Below are positions 1-7,009 of a stretch of 7,067 nt of DNA, piece after piece. The translations under genes and the position numbers were made by a program. Positions within the stretch are counted from its first letter, which is position 1; each line of letters starts with the position of its first letter. The DNA is taken from positions 1 to 7,067 of the forward strand of contig JBASEY010000004.1 in assembly GCA_049652745.1 (NCBI GenBank), read 5' to 3'. The notes beneath the pieces were generated by a model. It made no database searches, had not been told where the DNA came from, and was given only the letters and a program-made list of their open reading frames with translations. The stretch is from JBASEY01 sp049652745 (GTDB lineage: Bacteria; CSSED10-310).

Positions 1-44
1 TCATTCTCCGTCTTGTTATCCTTTACTGATCCTTCTGAATCCAT
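1..44 (-). CDS. Possible 5' end of a further minus-strand gene, runs off window
   Basis: Reading leftward from an ATG at 44, the frame stays open to the window edge and gives MDSEGSVKDNKTEN. A purine-rich GGAGAG lies about 8 bases before the ATG (complement of the bases just right of 44), which is a usable ribosome binding site. The gene would follow the tcmP-like gene in the same direction after a 64-bp gap, so the two could share a transcript. Fourteen residues, all polar or charged, are too few to name a family, and an AT-rich stretch can give such an opening by chance. TcmP genes often sit next to a three-Cys-motif (DUF5131-type) gene, but nothing in these residues shows that. Confidence 0.3.
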   Translation of the reverse strand, partial: MDSEGSVKDNKTEN

Positions 45-108
45 ATGAATCTCTCCATCTCGCCCTCAAAGTTTACTACACTAATCTTTCATAGGCTAGG
101 TGTCTCAT

Positions 109-927
109 TCATATTGACACAGAGGGAGCCACTACTTTCTTTTCACCGAAGAGAGTCCGTTGTGTTTCTACTTTATAGAATTTATCGTACCAATCATTAG
201 TACCAAAGATTGAATCCAATCTTAGGCGCCAAGACTCTGAAATTTCCCCAGAACGCTTGAGTAATCTGTTGACAGCCATCCCAAGTGGAAAAAGCATCCA
301 AAGATCTATAGCCTTTGTTTGAGCAATGGCTTCAATGGTTTTCCATTCCACCTGCATTCCGAAAGGATCTAAAAGCAATACAGCACGATGTGATTTCCAA
401 TTCCGGTTACATATATCCTGAATTTCATTGTTTGCATTGCCGTGTCGGACTGATATGTCATCAGCAAGATCAGGGAATTCCCGTTTTAGTTCTTCAAGTT
501 GATTACAACGAGTTGCGCTGCTTTCAATAAAGATGTATTTGTCGAATCGAGGTTTTGTTTTGAGAGCGATACGAGCGGATCCGTCAAGAAGTTTTTGTGC
601 TTCTGATTCAGCGATCTCAGGAAAAAGCAAAGTCTGTGAAACATCACTGGTCTCAGAATTCACAAATCTCTCTTCACGGTAACCTGTTCCAGCGAAAGCG
701 TCGATATAACCTTTTTTGAATGGCTTTCCGGCTGTAGGCTTATCTTTCAATGCAGTAGTGTAAGCCTGTAAATACCCTTCAAGTACTTTTAGCTTCGCTT
801 CTGTCCAATCGCCGCCAAATTGAAGGTTTTTATTTTGATCTGTTATTCCAATCTGGTTCACATTATTTAATATACTCAAAATCGCCATAAATGTCGATGG
901 TTGTAATTCCGCCGAATACTCGAGCAT
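109..927 (-). CDS. tcmP: Three-Cys-motif partner protein (TcmP-like), probably C-terminally truncated
   Basis: The 272-residue product matches what I know of the TcmP family, proteins with a Rossmann-type, methyltransferase-like fold found next to three-Cys-motif proteins in mobile and defence regions. Their reaction is not established. Visible landmarks are FGGDWTEAKL (residues 38-47), the nucleotide-binding-like loop YIDAFAGTGYR (74-84), GSARIAL (116-122), the acidic strand end YIFIE (131-135), and LLLDPFGMQVEW (184-195) followed by AIDLWMLFPLGMAVNRLL (206-223). Family members of this subtype as I remember them continue for roughly 60-80 residues after the GTNDWYDKFY region (242-251). Here the frame ends at residue 272 and no reading frame to the left restores the usual tail, so the gene is probably truncated. 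The start is uncertain: the first 37 residues are unlike the family, no good ribosome binding site precedes the ATG at 927, and the ATG at 888 (residue 14) is an alternative. The family call is firm; activity of this copy is doubtful. Confidence 0.82.
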   Translation of the reverse strand: MLEYSAELQPSTFMAILSILNNVNQIGITDQNKNLQFGGDWTEAKLKVLEGYLQAYTTALKDKPTAGKPFKKGYIDAFAGTGYREERFVNSETSDVSQTLLFPEIAESEAQKLLDGSARIALKTKPRFDKYIFIESSATRCNQLEELKREFPDLADDISVRHGNANNEIQDICNRNWKSHRAVLLLDPFGMQVEWKTIEAIAQTKAIDLWMLFPLGMAVNRLLKRSGEISESWRLRLDSIFGTNDWYDKFYKVETQRTLFGEKKVVAPSVSI

Positions 928-1250
928 TACTTTGGGAAGCGAACCGTATCAAAATACAAGCCGCATATGATGCATTTCCATTTGCGAAAACTTTTTTTAT
1001 TCACGGCCTGGGTGTCCGAATTATCACCGATGAACTAAACATAGACTTTGATTACAGCTTGGATGGCCTTGAAGATGGATTTGATGATTGGCGGATTTTT
1101 ATGTTTATGGTTGGTTGTGATCCACAAAAATGGGACCCTAAAGGCAACATGTATAGGGCGCTCAGACAGTGGTTCACAGAATTGGAAACGAATGGGCATA
1201 TCGAGATGCGGGATAATTTGTATTATCTATCAGATTGTATTAATTATTAG
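891..1250 (+). CDS. Small protein resembling the DUF6896 family
   Basis: The 119-residue product has an aromatic and acidic core: FFIHGLGVRI (residues 35-44), IDFDYSLDGLEDGFDDWRIF (51-70), then ALRQWFTELETNGHI (90-104) and a short tail. The order FHG.G..., VDFD...G..DGFD.WRL and a closing helix is what I recall for DUF6896, a family without known function. This assignment is from memory and moderate. No signal peptide or membrane segment is seen. The only starts available are ATG at 891 or 897, because an in-frame TAA occupies 888-890, and neither has a recognisable ribosome binding site. The N-terminus may therefore be a relic of a recombination joint, or the message may be nearly leaderless. 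It overlaps the 5' end of the divergent tcmP-like gene by 37 bp and ends 30 bp before the GIY-YIG gene, with which it probably forms a two-gene transcript. Confidence 0.65.
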   Translation: MSMVVIPPNTRALLWEANRIKIQAAYDAFPFAKTFFIHGLGVRIITDELNIDFDYSLDGLEDGFDDWRIFMFMVGCDPQKWDPKGNMYRALRQWFTELETNGHIEMRDNLYYLSDCINY

Positions 1251-1266
1251 AAACAGACGTGATTTG

Positions 1267-1274
1267 AAAGGAGG
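1267..1274 (+). promoter_or_regulatory. Strong Shine-Dalgarno site fixing a GTG start
   Basis: AAAGGAGG lies 6 bases upstream of GTG at 1281. It is the best ribosome binding site in the window and settles the start of the GIY-YIG gene, which has no ATG nearby in frame. It contrasts with the absent site before the preceding gene, so the second protein of this pair is probably made more efficiently than the first. Confidence 0.85.
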
Positions 1275-1280
1275 CTTTCT

Positions 1281-1883
1281 GTGAGTGATAATGTAATTCC
1301 AAAAGAAATCAACTTGATTTGGGAAGGACCCTTCACACTTTCCGGCGATCATCCTGAAGAACGATTTAAGCCACCGGAGGTATCCGGCGTGTACATCTGG
1401 ACGATTGCTGAACACCTAGGGTATAAATTGGCGTACATTGGACAAACGTCAAATCTGCGAGAGCGCTTTCATCAGCACATTTTGTACACTCTCGGCGGTG
1501 GCTACGAATTGTACAAGAAAGATTATTTTCGCAAAGCAATCTATCCATCTAAAGATTATGGCCCTGGATTCGATGGAATTGTCAGCGATTTTGTCGTAAA
1601 TTTTGAAAGCAGATCCAAGTTGGCCTATGAAAATTTGATGAGTTATCAGTTTTTCTGGACACCAGTGAACTATTCTACAAAAGTTTTGGAATCAATTGAA
1701 TCTGCATTAATCAGCAGAGTCCAAGAGTGTAAAGAGACCGAACAAGCTTTACAAAACGGATCTCCCAGTCGTCTTCCACATAGCTCCGTAAAGATACGAC
1801 TTCCTAAGCCATTTCCAAGCCAAATCGCTAATCCCGAACTGGTTGAAGAAATCTGTTATGGCGAACTAGCATTTCCAGAATAA
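1281..1883 (+). CDS. GIY-YIG nuclease family protein
   Basis: The 200-residue product starts at GTG. It carries a GIY-YIG nuclease core: GVYIW (residues 36-40) for the first signature, AYIGQTSNLRERFHQHI (51-67) for the YIG strand and the following helix with the conserved arginine (R60 or R62) and histidines, and ESIESALISRV (137-147), where the glutamate near 140 fits the metal-binding catalytic residue. The family cuts DNA with one metal ion and includes homing, repair, restriction and transposon nucleases. This one has no visible fused DNA-binding domain; its C-terminal 50 residues are rich in Pro and Ser and not recognised. All expected catalytic positions are present, so it may be active. 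It is preceded by the DUF6896-like gene 30 bp upstream and followed by a 143-bp gap. The coupling suggests a nuclease with a small partner, possibly an immunity or regulatory protein, but this is inference. Confidence 0.85.
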   Translation: MSDNVIPKEINLIWEGPFTLSGDHPEERFKPPEVSGVYIWTIAEHLGYKLAYIGQTSNLRERFHQHILYTLGGGYELYKKDYFRKAIYPSKDYGPGFDGIVSDFVVNFESRSKLAYENLMSYQFFWTPVNYSTKVLESIESALISRVQECKETEQALQNGSPSRLPHSSVKIRLPKPFPSQIANPELVEEICYGELAFPE

Positions 1884-1946
1884 AATTAGGAAGAGCACAA
1901 TTATATAGGAAGCAAAATCCTTTAATTATTTGAGGAAACATGTCCG

Positions 1947-1975
1947 TTGGTTTATTTTTTTTTGACGGATATAAC
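1947..1975 (+). promoter_or_regulatory. Candidate sigma70-type promoter before the mrr gene
   Basis: TTGGTT (1947-1952) and TATAAC (1970-1975) are separated by 17 bases. The -10 box matches the consensus at five of six positions, the -35 box at three of six, and the spacer is a run of T residues, which favours melting. Transcription would begin near 1982, about 45 bases before the mrr-type start. It sits in the only gap in the left half large enough for a promoter. A second -35-like TTGACG at 1962 has no fitting -10 box. This is a visual call only. Confidence 0.35.
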
Positions 1976-2026
1976 TCAATGTTTCCGGCATCTGATACAT
2001 GATTTGAAAGAAAGGGAGATTATCAA

Positions 2027-2935
2027 ATGGCAATACCGGATTTTCAGAGCATCATGTTACCGCTGTTGCAATACTGTGGCGATGGAAAGGAGCATTCAAT
2101 CAGTGAGACGGTCGATGCTCTGGCCGATCATTTCAAACTGACGGAAGAAGAGAGGAAAACTCTTTTGCCCAGTGGTGTCCAGGAACAATTCCGAAATCGA
2201 GTTTCCTGGGCAAAGTCCTATTTGAAGATGGCTGGATTGCTGGAGACACCCCAACGCGGTATCTTTAAAATTACCGATCTTGGGCGGAATGTCCTTCAGA
2301 AAAAACCCCCAGCAATCAATATACGATTTTTAAATCAACTTCCCGATTATGCTGCATTTCGGAATACAAACCGACAGAAATCCGATTCTTTGAACGATTC
2401 AGCGACCGAACAGACGGAAACGCCGGAAGAACAGCTTGAATCCGCTTATGAGAAAGTCCGCAGCGGTCTTGCCGCCGAAATTTTGCAGATACTGAAATCC
2501 TGCAGTCCATCTTTCTTCGAATGGATTGTCGTAGATGTGATCGTCAAGATGGGATATGGCGGGTCTCGGTTGGACGCCGGAAAAGCAATCGGAAAATCCG
2601 GGGACGGCGGAATTGACGGTATTATCAAAGAAGACAAGCTGGGGCTGGATACAATTTACATTCAGGCAAAACGTTGGGAAAATACGATTGGTCGCCCGGA
2701 AATCCAGAAATTCGTCGGTGCGCTCACCGGTCAGAGAGCGAAAAAAGGTTTGTTTATTACAACGGCAAATTTTACAAAAGAAGCCCAGGATTACGTTTCC
2801 CGAATTGACATGAAAATCGTTCTGATCGACGGTGAAACTCTGGCACAGTTGATGATCGACAATAATGTCGGGGTTTCGACCATTGCTGTTTATGAGTTGA
2901 AAAAGGTTGATTCAGATTATTTTGCAGAAGAATAA
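2027..2935 (+). CDS. mrr: Mrr-type restriction endonuclease
   Basis: The 302-residue product has the normal Mrr length and two-domain plan. Residues 1-95 are a winged-helix N-terminal domain of the Mrr_N type (AIPDFQSIMLPLL at 2-14, then an RVSWAKSYLKMAGLLE helix at 58-73 and FKITDLGRNVL at 80-90). Residues 110-145 are a polar linker. The catalytic domain starts with FFEWIVVDVIVKMGYGGS (163-180) and holds the PD-(D/E)XK nuclease core: GDGGIDGII (192-200) with D197, and YIQAKRW (211-217) with Q213 and K215, followed by GLFITTANFTKEA (241-253). No key residue is missing, so it is probably functional. Mrr enzymes cut DNA carrying foreign methylated bases. The ATG has AAGGGAG 8 bases upstream and its own candidate promoter, so it may be expressed independently of the upstream pair. 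It lies upstream of the Type ISP gene in the same direction, separated by 238 bp. Confidence 0.93.
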   Translation: MAIPDFQSIMLPLLQYCGDGKEHSISETVDALADHFKLTEEERKTLLPSGVQEQFRNRVSWAKSYLKMAGLLETPQRGIFKITDLGRNVLQKKPPAINIRFLNQLPDYAAFRNTNRQKSDSLNDSATEQTETPEEQLESAYEKVRSGLAAEILQILKSCSPSFFEWIVVDVIVKMGYGGSRLDAGKAIGKSGDGGIDGIIKEDKLGLDTIYIQAKRWENTIGRPEIQKFVGALTGQRAKKGLFITTANFTKEAQDYVSRIDMKIVLIDGETLAQLMIDNNVGVSTIAVYELKKVDSDYFAEE

Positions 2936-2938
2936 TTG

Positions 2939-3141
2939 GCGGATTTTTATGAAAACGAGTTCTCAAGGCAGGAAAAGAAGAGGAAAAATTGTTCCTTTTG
3001 CCTGTAATTTGGTCTTGCCGCAAGGATCACCTTGATGATTGCAATTTCGGCACCATACAGTACAGTCAAGTGGTGTGGATAAATCCTGATGCTTTGAGAA
3101 AAAGAATAAAAAATCGGATCGATGCCGCCATGAAACAATAG
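2939..3141 (+). pseudogene. Probable remnant of an unidentified gene, possibly a TIR-like tail
   Basis: Between mrr and the large gene an open stretch runs from 2953 to the TAG at 3139-3141 (62 codons) with no ATG near its beginning. It reads KLFLLPVIWS (residues 12-21), DDCNFGTIQY (28-37), VVWINPDALRKRI (40-52) and a basic amphipathic end. That looks like a compact alpha/beta domain tail, not random translation. The neighbouring frame over 2939-2986 reads ADFYENEFSRQEKKRK, also protein-like, and a frameshift in the A-rich run at 2972-2990 would join the two. A hydrophobic LPV strand, then QY, then W and LR recalls the C-terminal half of bacterial TIR domains, but the resemblance is from memory and loose. 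No ribosome binding site or start supports a live gene. The alternative is a non-coding spacer that happens to be open. Confidence 0.35.
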
Positions 3142-3157
3142 AGATCTAAATGAAACG

Positions 3158-3166
3158 AAGGAAGGA
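3158..3166 (+). promoter_or_regulatory. Shine-Dalgarno site of the Type ISP gene
   Basis: AAGGAAGGA lies 7 bases before ATG at 3174 and supports that start. The N-terminal residues MYFAEILDGYRAKAF are also what is expected at the beginning of this enzyme class, so no upstream start is needed. Confidence 0.7.
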
Positions 3167-3173
3167 ATAAATC

Positions 3174-6100
3174 ATGTATTTCGCCGAAATCCTCGACGGA
3201 TATCGTGCCAAAGCATTTTCGGAAAGAGAAAAAGGCTCACGTTTTGAGCGTCTGATGCAAGGATATCTACTGACAGATCCTCAATATGCCGGCAGGTTCA
3301 AACACGTCTGGTTGTGGAACGAATTTCCGGCTAAATCGGAGTTCGGCGGCAAAGATATCGGCATCGACCTGGTGGCCCTGACTCACGACGGCGATTACTG
3401 GGCCGTGCAGTGCAAATGTTTCAAGGAAACCGACTCTATCGATAAACCGGCAGTAGATAGTTTTCTGGCGACATCCGGCAGGGAGTTTCATGATGAAAAC
3501 GGAAAAGTTGTCCGATTCGCGCACCGGCTTTGGATTTCCACGACCAACAAATGGAGTTCCAATGCAACCGAGACCCTGAAAAACCAGCATCCCCCTGTTA
3601 CCCGCATCACCCTTCATGATCTGCAGGTCGCTCCGGTCGATTGGGAAAAACTTGAACAGGGCATTCATGGCGAACCTTCCAGGATTCCGCCTAAAACCCT
3701 GTATCCTCACCAACGCGAAGCTGTGGATAAAGCTCATGAATATTTTAAGACAAGCGATCGCGGCAAACTCATTATGGCCTGCGGAACCGGCAAAACTTTC
3801 ACGTCGTTACGGATCGCCGAAACGGAAACCGATGGTGACGGCCTTATCCTGTTCCTGGTACCGAGCATCGCCCTGCTGGGGCAGACGTTGCGTGAATGGT
3901 CTTCCAGTGCCCTGGACCCGATAAACGCGATCTGCATCTGTTCGGACCCCGAAGTATCGAAGAAAAAAACCAAGAAAAACGACACCGATACGTTTAGTGT
4001 TATAGATCTTGCGCTGCCGGCTTCGACGGATCCCGACAATATCCTGAGACAATTCGAGCATATCAGGAAGAGAGGAAAATCAGGGCTGACGGTCGTGTTC
4101 TCGACGTATCAGTCCATAGACGTGATAGCGAAAGCTCAAGAACAGCTTCTTAAAAGCGGATTCCAGCCGTTCGATCTCATCATCTGTGATGAAGCGCACC
4201 GCACCACCGGCGTCACCCTGTCGGACAGCGATGAATCGGCATTCACCAAGGTGCATGACAGCTCGTTTATCAAAGCGTATAAACGGATGTATATGACGGC
4301 GACACCCAGACTATACAGTGACGACGCTAAAACAAAAGCCGCTGAAGCAGATGCGGTGTTGTGTTCTATGGATGATCCGGCCATGTACGGCGACGAAATC
4401 TATCGGATCGGATTTGGCGAAGCGGTGGAGCGCGATTTACTGACCGATTATAAGGTCATCATTTTGACATTGAATGACCAGGATGTGCCGCCAGCCGTTC
4501 AGAAAATGATCGCCGGAATGCGAAGCGAAATCAGTACCGATGACGCCTCGAAACTTATCGGCTGCATCAATGCATTGTCCAAACAGTTTCACGGTGATGA
4601 CGGCGTCACCCGGCAGACGGATCCCGAACCGATGCGGCGAGCGGTCGCCTTCTGCCAGAACATCGCCATTTCAAAAGAAATCACCTCCATTTTCAATGCG
4701 GCAACCGATGAATACCTCGAGTGTCTGCCGGAAAAGAAAAAGGCGCAAATGGTGACCGTTTCATCCCGGCATATCGACGGCACCATGTCTGCTCCGGTGC
4801 GGGATGAGATGCTGAGTTGGTTGAAGGCTCCCACGAGCGACAACGAATGCCGGATACTGACCAATGTGCGTGTACTCAGCGAAGGCGTGGATGTGCCTTC
4901 ATTGGATGCGGTGATGTTTCTGTCGGCCAGAAACTCCCAGGTCGATGTCGTACAATCGGTCGGCCGGGTCATGAGGCGGGCGAAGGGCAAAAAATATGGA
5001 TACATCATCATCCCGGTGATGATACCCAGCGATGTGGATCCCAACAAGGCGCTGGATGACAACGAGCGGTACAAAGTGGTCTGGACCGTTCTGAACGCTC
5101 TACGGGCGCATGACGACCGTTTCAATGCCACCGTCAATAAAATCGAACTGAACAAAAAGCGAACCCAAACGATCAATGTTGGAACCCCCGATGTATCGTT
5201 CGATGAGGACGGAAATCCGATTGAACGCGGCGGTGATTCATCGACAGATGAAATCGACCGGAAAATGGCGCGGCAACTGGCGATCCAGTTCGAGCAACTG
5301 CAATCGGTCGTGTTTGCTCGGATGGTGAAAAAAGTCGGAGACCGGCGCTATTGGGAACAGTGGGCGAAGGATGTTGCGATCATAGCTGAACGGCAGATCG
5401 AACGGATTCAATATCTGGTCCAGGAAAAACGCGACCAGCGCAAGGCGTTCGACTCTTTTCTGGACGGGTTGCAGAAGAACATAAACCCGTCAATCTCTGA
5501 GGATCAGGCCATCGAGATGCTGGCCCAGCATATTATCACCAAACCGATTTTTGAGGCGCTGTTCGAAGGATATTCGTTCGAAAAGAACAATGCGGTGTCC
5601 ATTGCCATGCAGACGATGCTGAATGCGTTGGAGCAGGATACGTTCGAACAGGAGTCGGCGGCGTTACAGAAGTTTTATGAATCGGTCCGCAAACGAGCGG
5701 AAGGAATCGACAATGCCGAGGGCAAGCAGCGAATCATCATCGAGCTTTATGACAAGTTTTTTAAAACGGCGTTTCCGAAAATGGTGGAGCAACTGGGGAT
5801 TGTCTATACTCCGGTGGAGATTGTCGATTTCATCCTGCATTCGGTCGAGGATGTGTTGAAACAGGAATTCGGCCGAAGTCTGTCGGATGAAAACATACAC
5901 ATATTGGATCCGTTCACAGGGACCGGGACATTCGTCACGCGACTGTTGCAGAGCGGCCTGATAAAAGACAAAGACCTCCGGCGGAAGTACCGAGAGGAGT
6001 TGTATGCCAATGAAATCGTGCTGCTGGCATATTATATCGCAGCGGTGAACATCGAAAATGCCTATCATGATCGTCGAGGTGAATCTGCAGAGTATGAACC

Positions 6101-6983
6101 ATTCGAAGGGATTACCTTGACGGATACATTCCAACTGGGGGAAACGGATGACTGGAAAGAAATATTCTCCGACATGTTTCCGAAGAATTCGGAACGGGTG
6201 GAGCGGCAGAAGAAGGCGCCGTTGCGGGTGATCATCGGAAACCCGCCGTATTCAAAGGGTCAAAAATCAGCTAATGACAAGGCTCAGAATCAGAAATATC
6301 CAAAGTTAGAAAATAAAATATCACAAACTTATGTGTTAGAAACAAATGCAACAAACAAAAATGCTATATATGATTCATATATAAAAGCATTTCGTTGGAG
6401 CAGTGATCGTTTAGATCCTCTTCATGGTGGAGTTATTGCCTTCGTCTCAAATTGCGGTTGGCTGGACGGGAGTGGAATGGATGGATTCAGAAAAGTCATC
6501 GAGCGGGAATTTTCGAGTATTTGGGTGTTCAATCTTCGGGGTAATCAGCGAACAAGCGGTGAACTTAGCCGAAGGGAAGGTGGAAAGATTTTTGGTTCGG
6601 GTTCACGTGCACCGATTGCTATAACGTTGCTGGTGAAAAACCCAGAGAAAAAAACGGAAAGAGCCATTATTCATTATTACGATATTGGAGATTATCTCAG
6701 CCGGGAAGAAAAGCTGGCGATTGTTGAAAAGTATGCGTCGGTTTCAAATCCTGAAATGGCATGGCAAATTCTGGAACCAAATGATCACGGAGATTGGATA
6801 AGCAAGCGTAGCGATGTTTTCTATGAATTTATTCCAATGGCTCCTTTCAAGAAGTTAATCAATAACCCCGAATCATTTTTCCATATATTCTCGCTTGGAT
6901 TAGCATCTGGAAGAGATGCGTGGGTATATAACTTTTCCAGATGTCAATGGGCATTTAAAAATGTACCAAATCTGGGCATTTAA
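3174..6983 (+). CDS. Type ISP-like restriction-modification enzyme (nuclease-helicase-methylase), truncated by an insertion element
   Basis: This single chain follows the Type ISP plan (LlaGI/LlaBIII class), which methylates adenine in its target and, on unmodified DNA, translocates by ATP hydrolysis and cleaves. An Mrr-like nuclease comes first (D61, D65, then Q79-C-K81). The superfamily 2 helicase has Walker A ACGTGKT (202-208), DEAH (339-342), MTATPR (374-379), SEGVDVP (569-575) and QSVGRVMRR (594-602). A largely helical, charged coupler (about 640-870) precedes the N6-adenine methyltransferase, with the cofactor loop DPFTGTG (912-918) and catalytic NPPY (1023-1026). The target recognition region has only begun (GRDAWVYNFSR, ending at residue 1256) when the frame enters an insertion element at 6942. 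The last 13 residues, from Cys1257, are element-derived. Relatives are near 1,550-1,600 residues as I recall, so about 300 are missing. Nuclease, motor and methylase motifs are intact, but sequence-specific modification is probably lost. GC content drops sharply just after the NPPY codons. Confidence 0.92.
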   Translation: MYFAEILDGYRAKAFSEREKGSRFERLMQGYLLTDPQYAGRFKHVWLWNEFPAKSEFGGKDIGIDLVALTHDGDYWAVQCKCFKETDSIDKPAVDSFLATSGREFHDENGKVVRFAHRLWISTTNKWSSNATETLKNQHPPVTRITLHDLQVAPVDWEKLEQGIHGEPSRIPPKTLYPHQREAVDKAHEYFKTSDRGKLIMACGTGKTFTSLRIAETETDGDGLILFLVPSIALLGQTLREWSSSALDPINAICICSDPEVSKKKTKKNDTDTFSVIDLALPASTDPDNILRQFEHIRKRGKSGLTVVFSTYQSIDVIAKAQEQLLKSGFQPFDLIICDEAHRTTGVTLSDSDESAFTKVHDSSFIKAYKRMYMTATPRLYSDDAKTKAAEADAVLCSMDDPAMYGDEIYRIGFGEAVERDLLTDYKVIILTLNDQDVPPAVQKMIAGMRSEISTDDASKLIGCINALSKQFHGDDGVTRQTDPEPMRRAVAFCQNIAISKEITSIFNAATDEYLECLPEKKKAQMVTVSSRHIDGTMSAPVRDEMLSWLKAPTSDNECRILTNVRVLSEGVDVPSLDAVMFLSARNSQVDVVQSVGRVMRRAKGKKYGYIIIPVMIPSDVDPNKALDDNERYKVVWTVLNALRAHDDRFNATVNKIELNKKRTQTINVGTPDVSFDEDGNPIERGGDSSTDEIDRKMARQLAIQFEQLQSVVFARMVKKVGDRRYWEQWAKDVAIIAERQIERIQYLVQEKRDQRKAFDSFLDGLQKNINPSISEDQAIEMLAQHIITKPIFEALFEGYSFEKNNAVSIAMQTMLNALEQDTFEQESAALQKFYESVRKRAEGIDNAEGKQRIIIELYDKFFKTAFPKMVEQLGIVYTPVEIVDFILHSVEDVLKQEFGRSLSDENIHILDPFTGTGTFVTRLLQSGLIKDKDLRRKYREELYANEIVLLAYYIAAVNIENAYHDRRGESAEYEPFEGITLTDTFQLGETDDWKEIFSDMFPKNSERVERQKKAPLRVIIGNPPYSKGQKSANDKAQNQKYPKLENKISQTYVLETNATNKNAIYDSYIKAFRWSSDRLDPLHGGVIAFVSNCGWLDGSGMDGFRKVIEREFSSIWVFNLRGNQRTSGELSRREGGKIFGSGSRAPIAITLLVKNPEKKTERAIIHYYDIGDYLSREEKLAIVEKYASVSNPEMAWQILEPNDHGDWISKRSDVFYEFIPMAPFKKLINNPESFFHIFSLGLASGRDAWVYNFSRCQWAFKNVPNLGI
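6948..6968 (+). repeat. Terminal direct repeat, copy 1
   Basis: This is the outer copy of a perfect 21-bp repeat: a T followed by GGGCATTTAAAAATGTACCA. It starts six bases inside the proposed element boundary. In IS21-type elements such repeats are transposase binding sites. It supplies codons for the aberrant C-terminus of the interrupted enzyme. Confidence 0.85.
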
Positions 6984-6993
6984 AAATGTACCA
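6973..6993 (+). repeat. Terminal direct repeat, copy 2
   Basis: This is the inner copy, identical over all 21 bases to the one starting at 6948, with a 25-bp period. The TAA that ends the interrupted enzyme lies inside it (6981-6983). Confidence 0.85.
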
Positions 6994-7009
6994 CTATTGA
7001 AGATTTTAT

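Noticed and set aside
1942..1969. TCCGT/ACGGA inverted repeat around a T-rich loop, as a terminator after the GIY-YIG gene
   Set aside because: A five-pair stem with a loop of about 17 bases is not stable, and the T run is in the loop, not after the stem.
3032..3061. Possible promoter TTGATG with TACAGT before the Type ISP gene
   Set aside because: Both boxes are poor, the spacer is 18 bases, and the site lies inside a stretch that looks like coding remnant. It is too weak to list as a feature.
3150..3170. Tiny frame MKRRKE directly before the Type ISP start, as a possible leader peptide
   Set aside because: It merely spans the purine-rich ribosome binding site of the large gene and has no binding site of its own or regulated structure around it.
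4589..5176. Long open frame on the minus strand opposite the helicase region
   Set aside because: It lies wholly within a confidently identified gene on the other strand, its translation is Ser/Arg-rich without recognisable motifs, and it has no support as a separate gene. Other opposite-strand frames such as 3267-3737 and 5664-6134 are rejected for the same reason.
3174..6983. Assigning the large gene to BREX or DISARM
   Set aside because: Those systems use separate helicase and methylase genes with PglZ, BrxC/L or DrmB partners, none of which is present. The nuclease, helicase and methylase are fused in one chain here, as in Type ISP.
6948..6993. The two 21-bp repeats as a small CRISPR or iteron array
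   Set aside because: Only two copies with a 4-bp spacer exist, and their place at the break in the gene fits a transposon end better.
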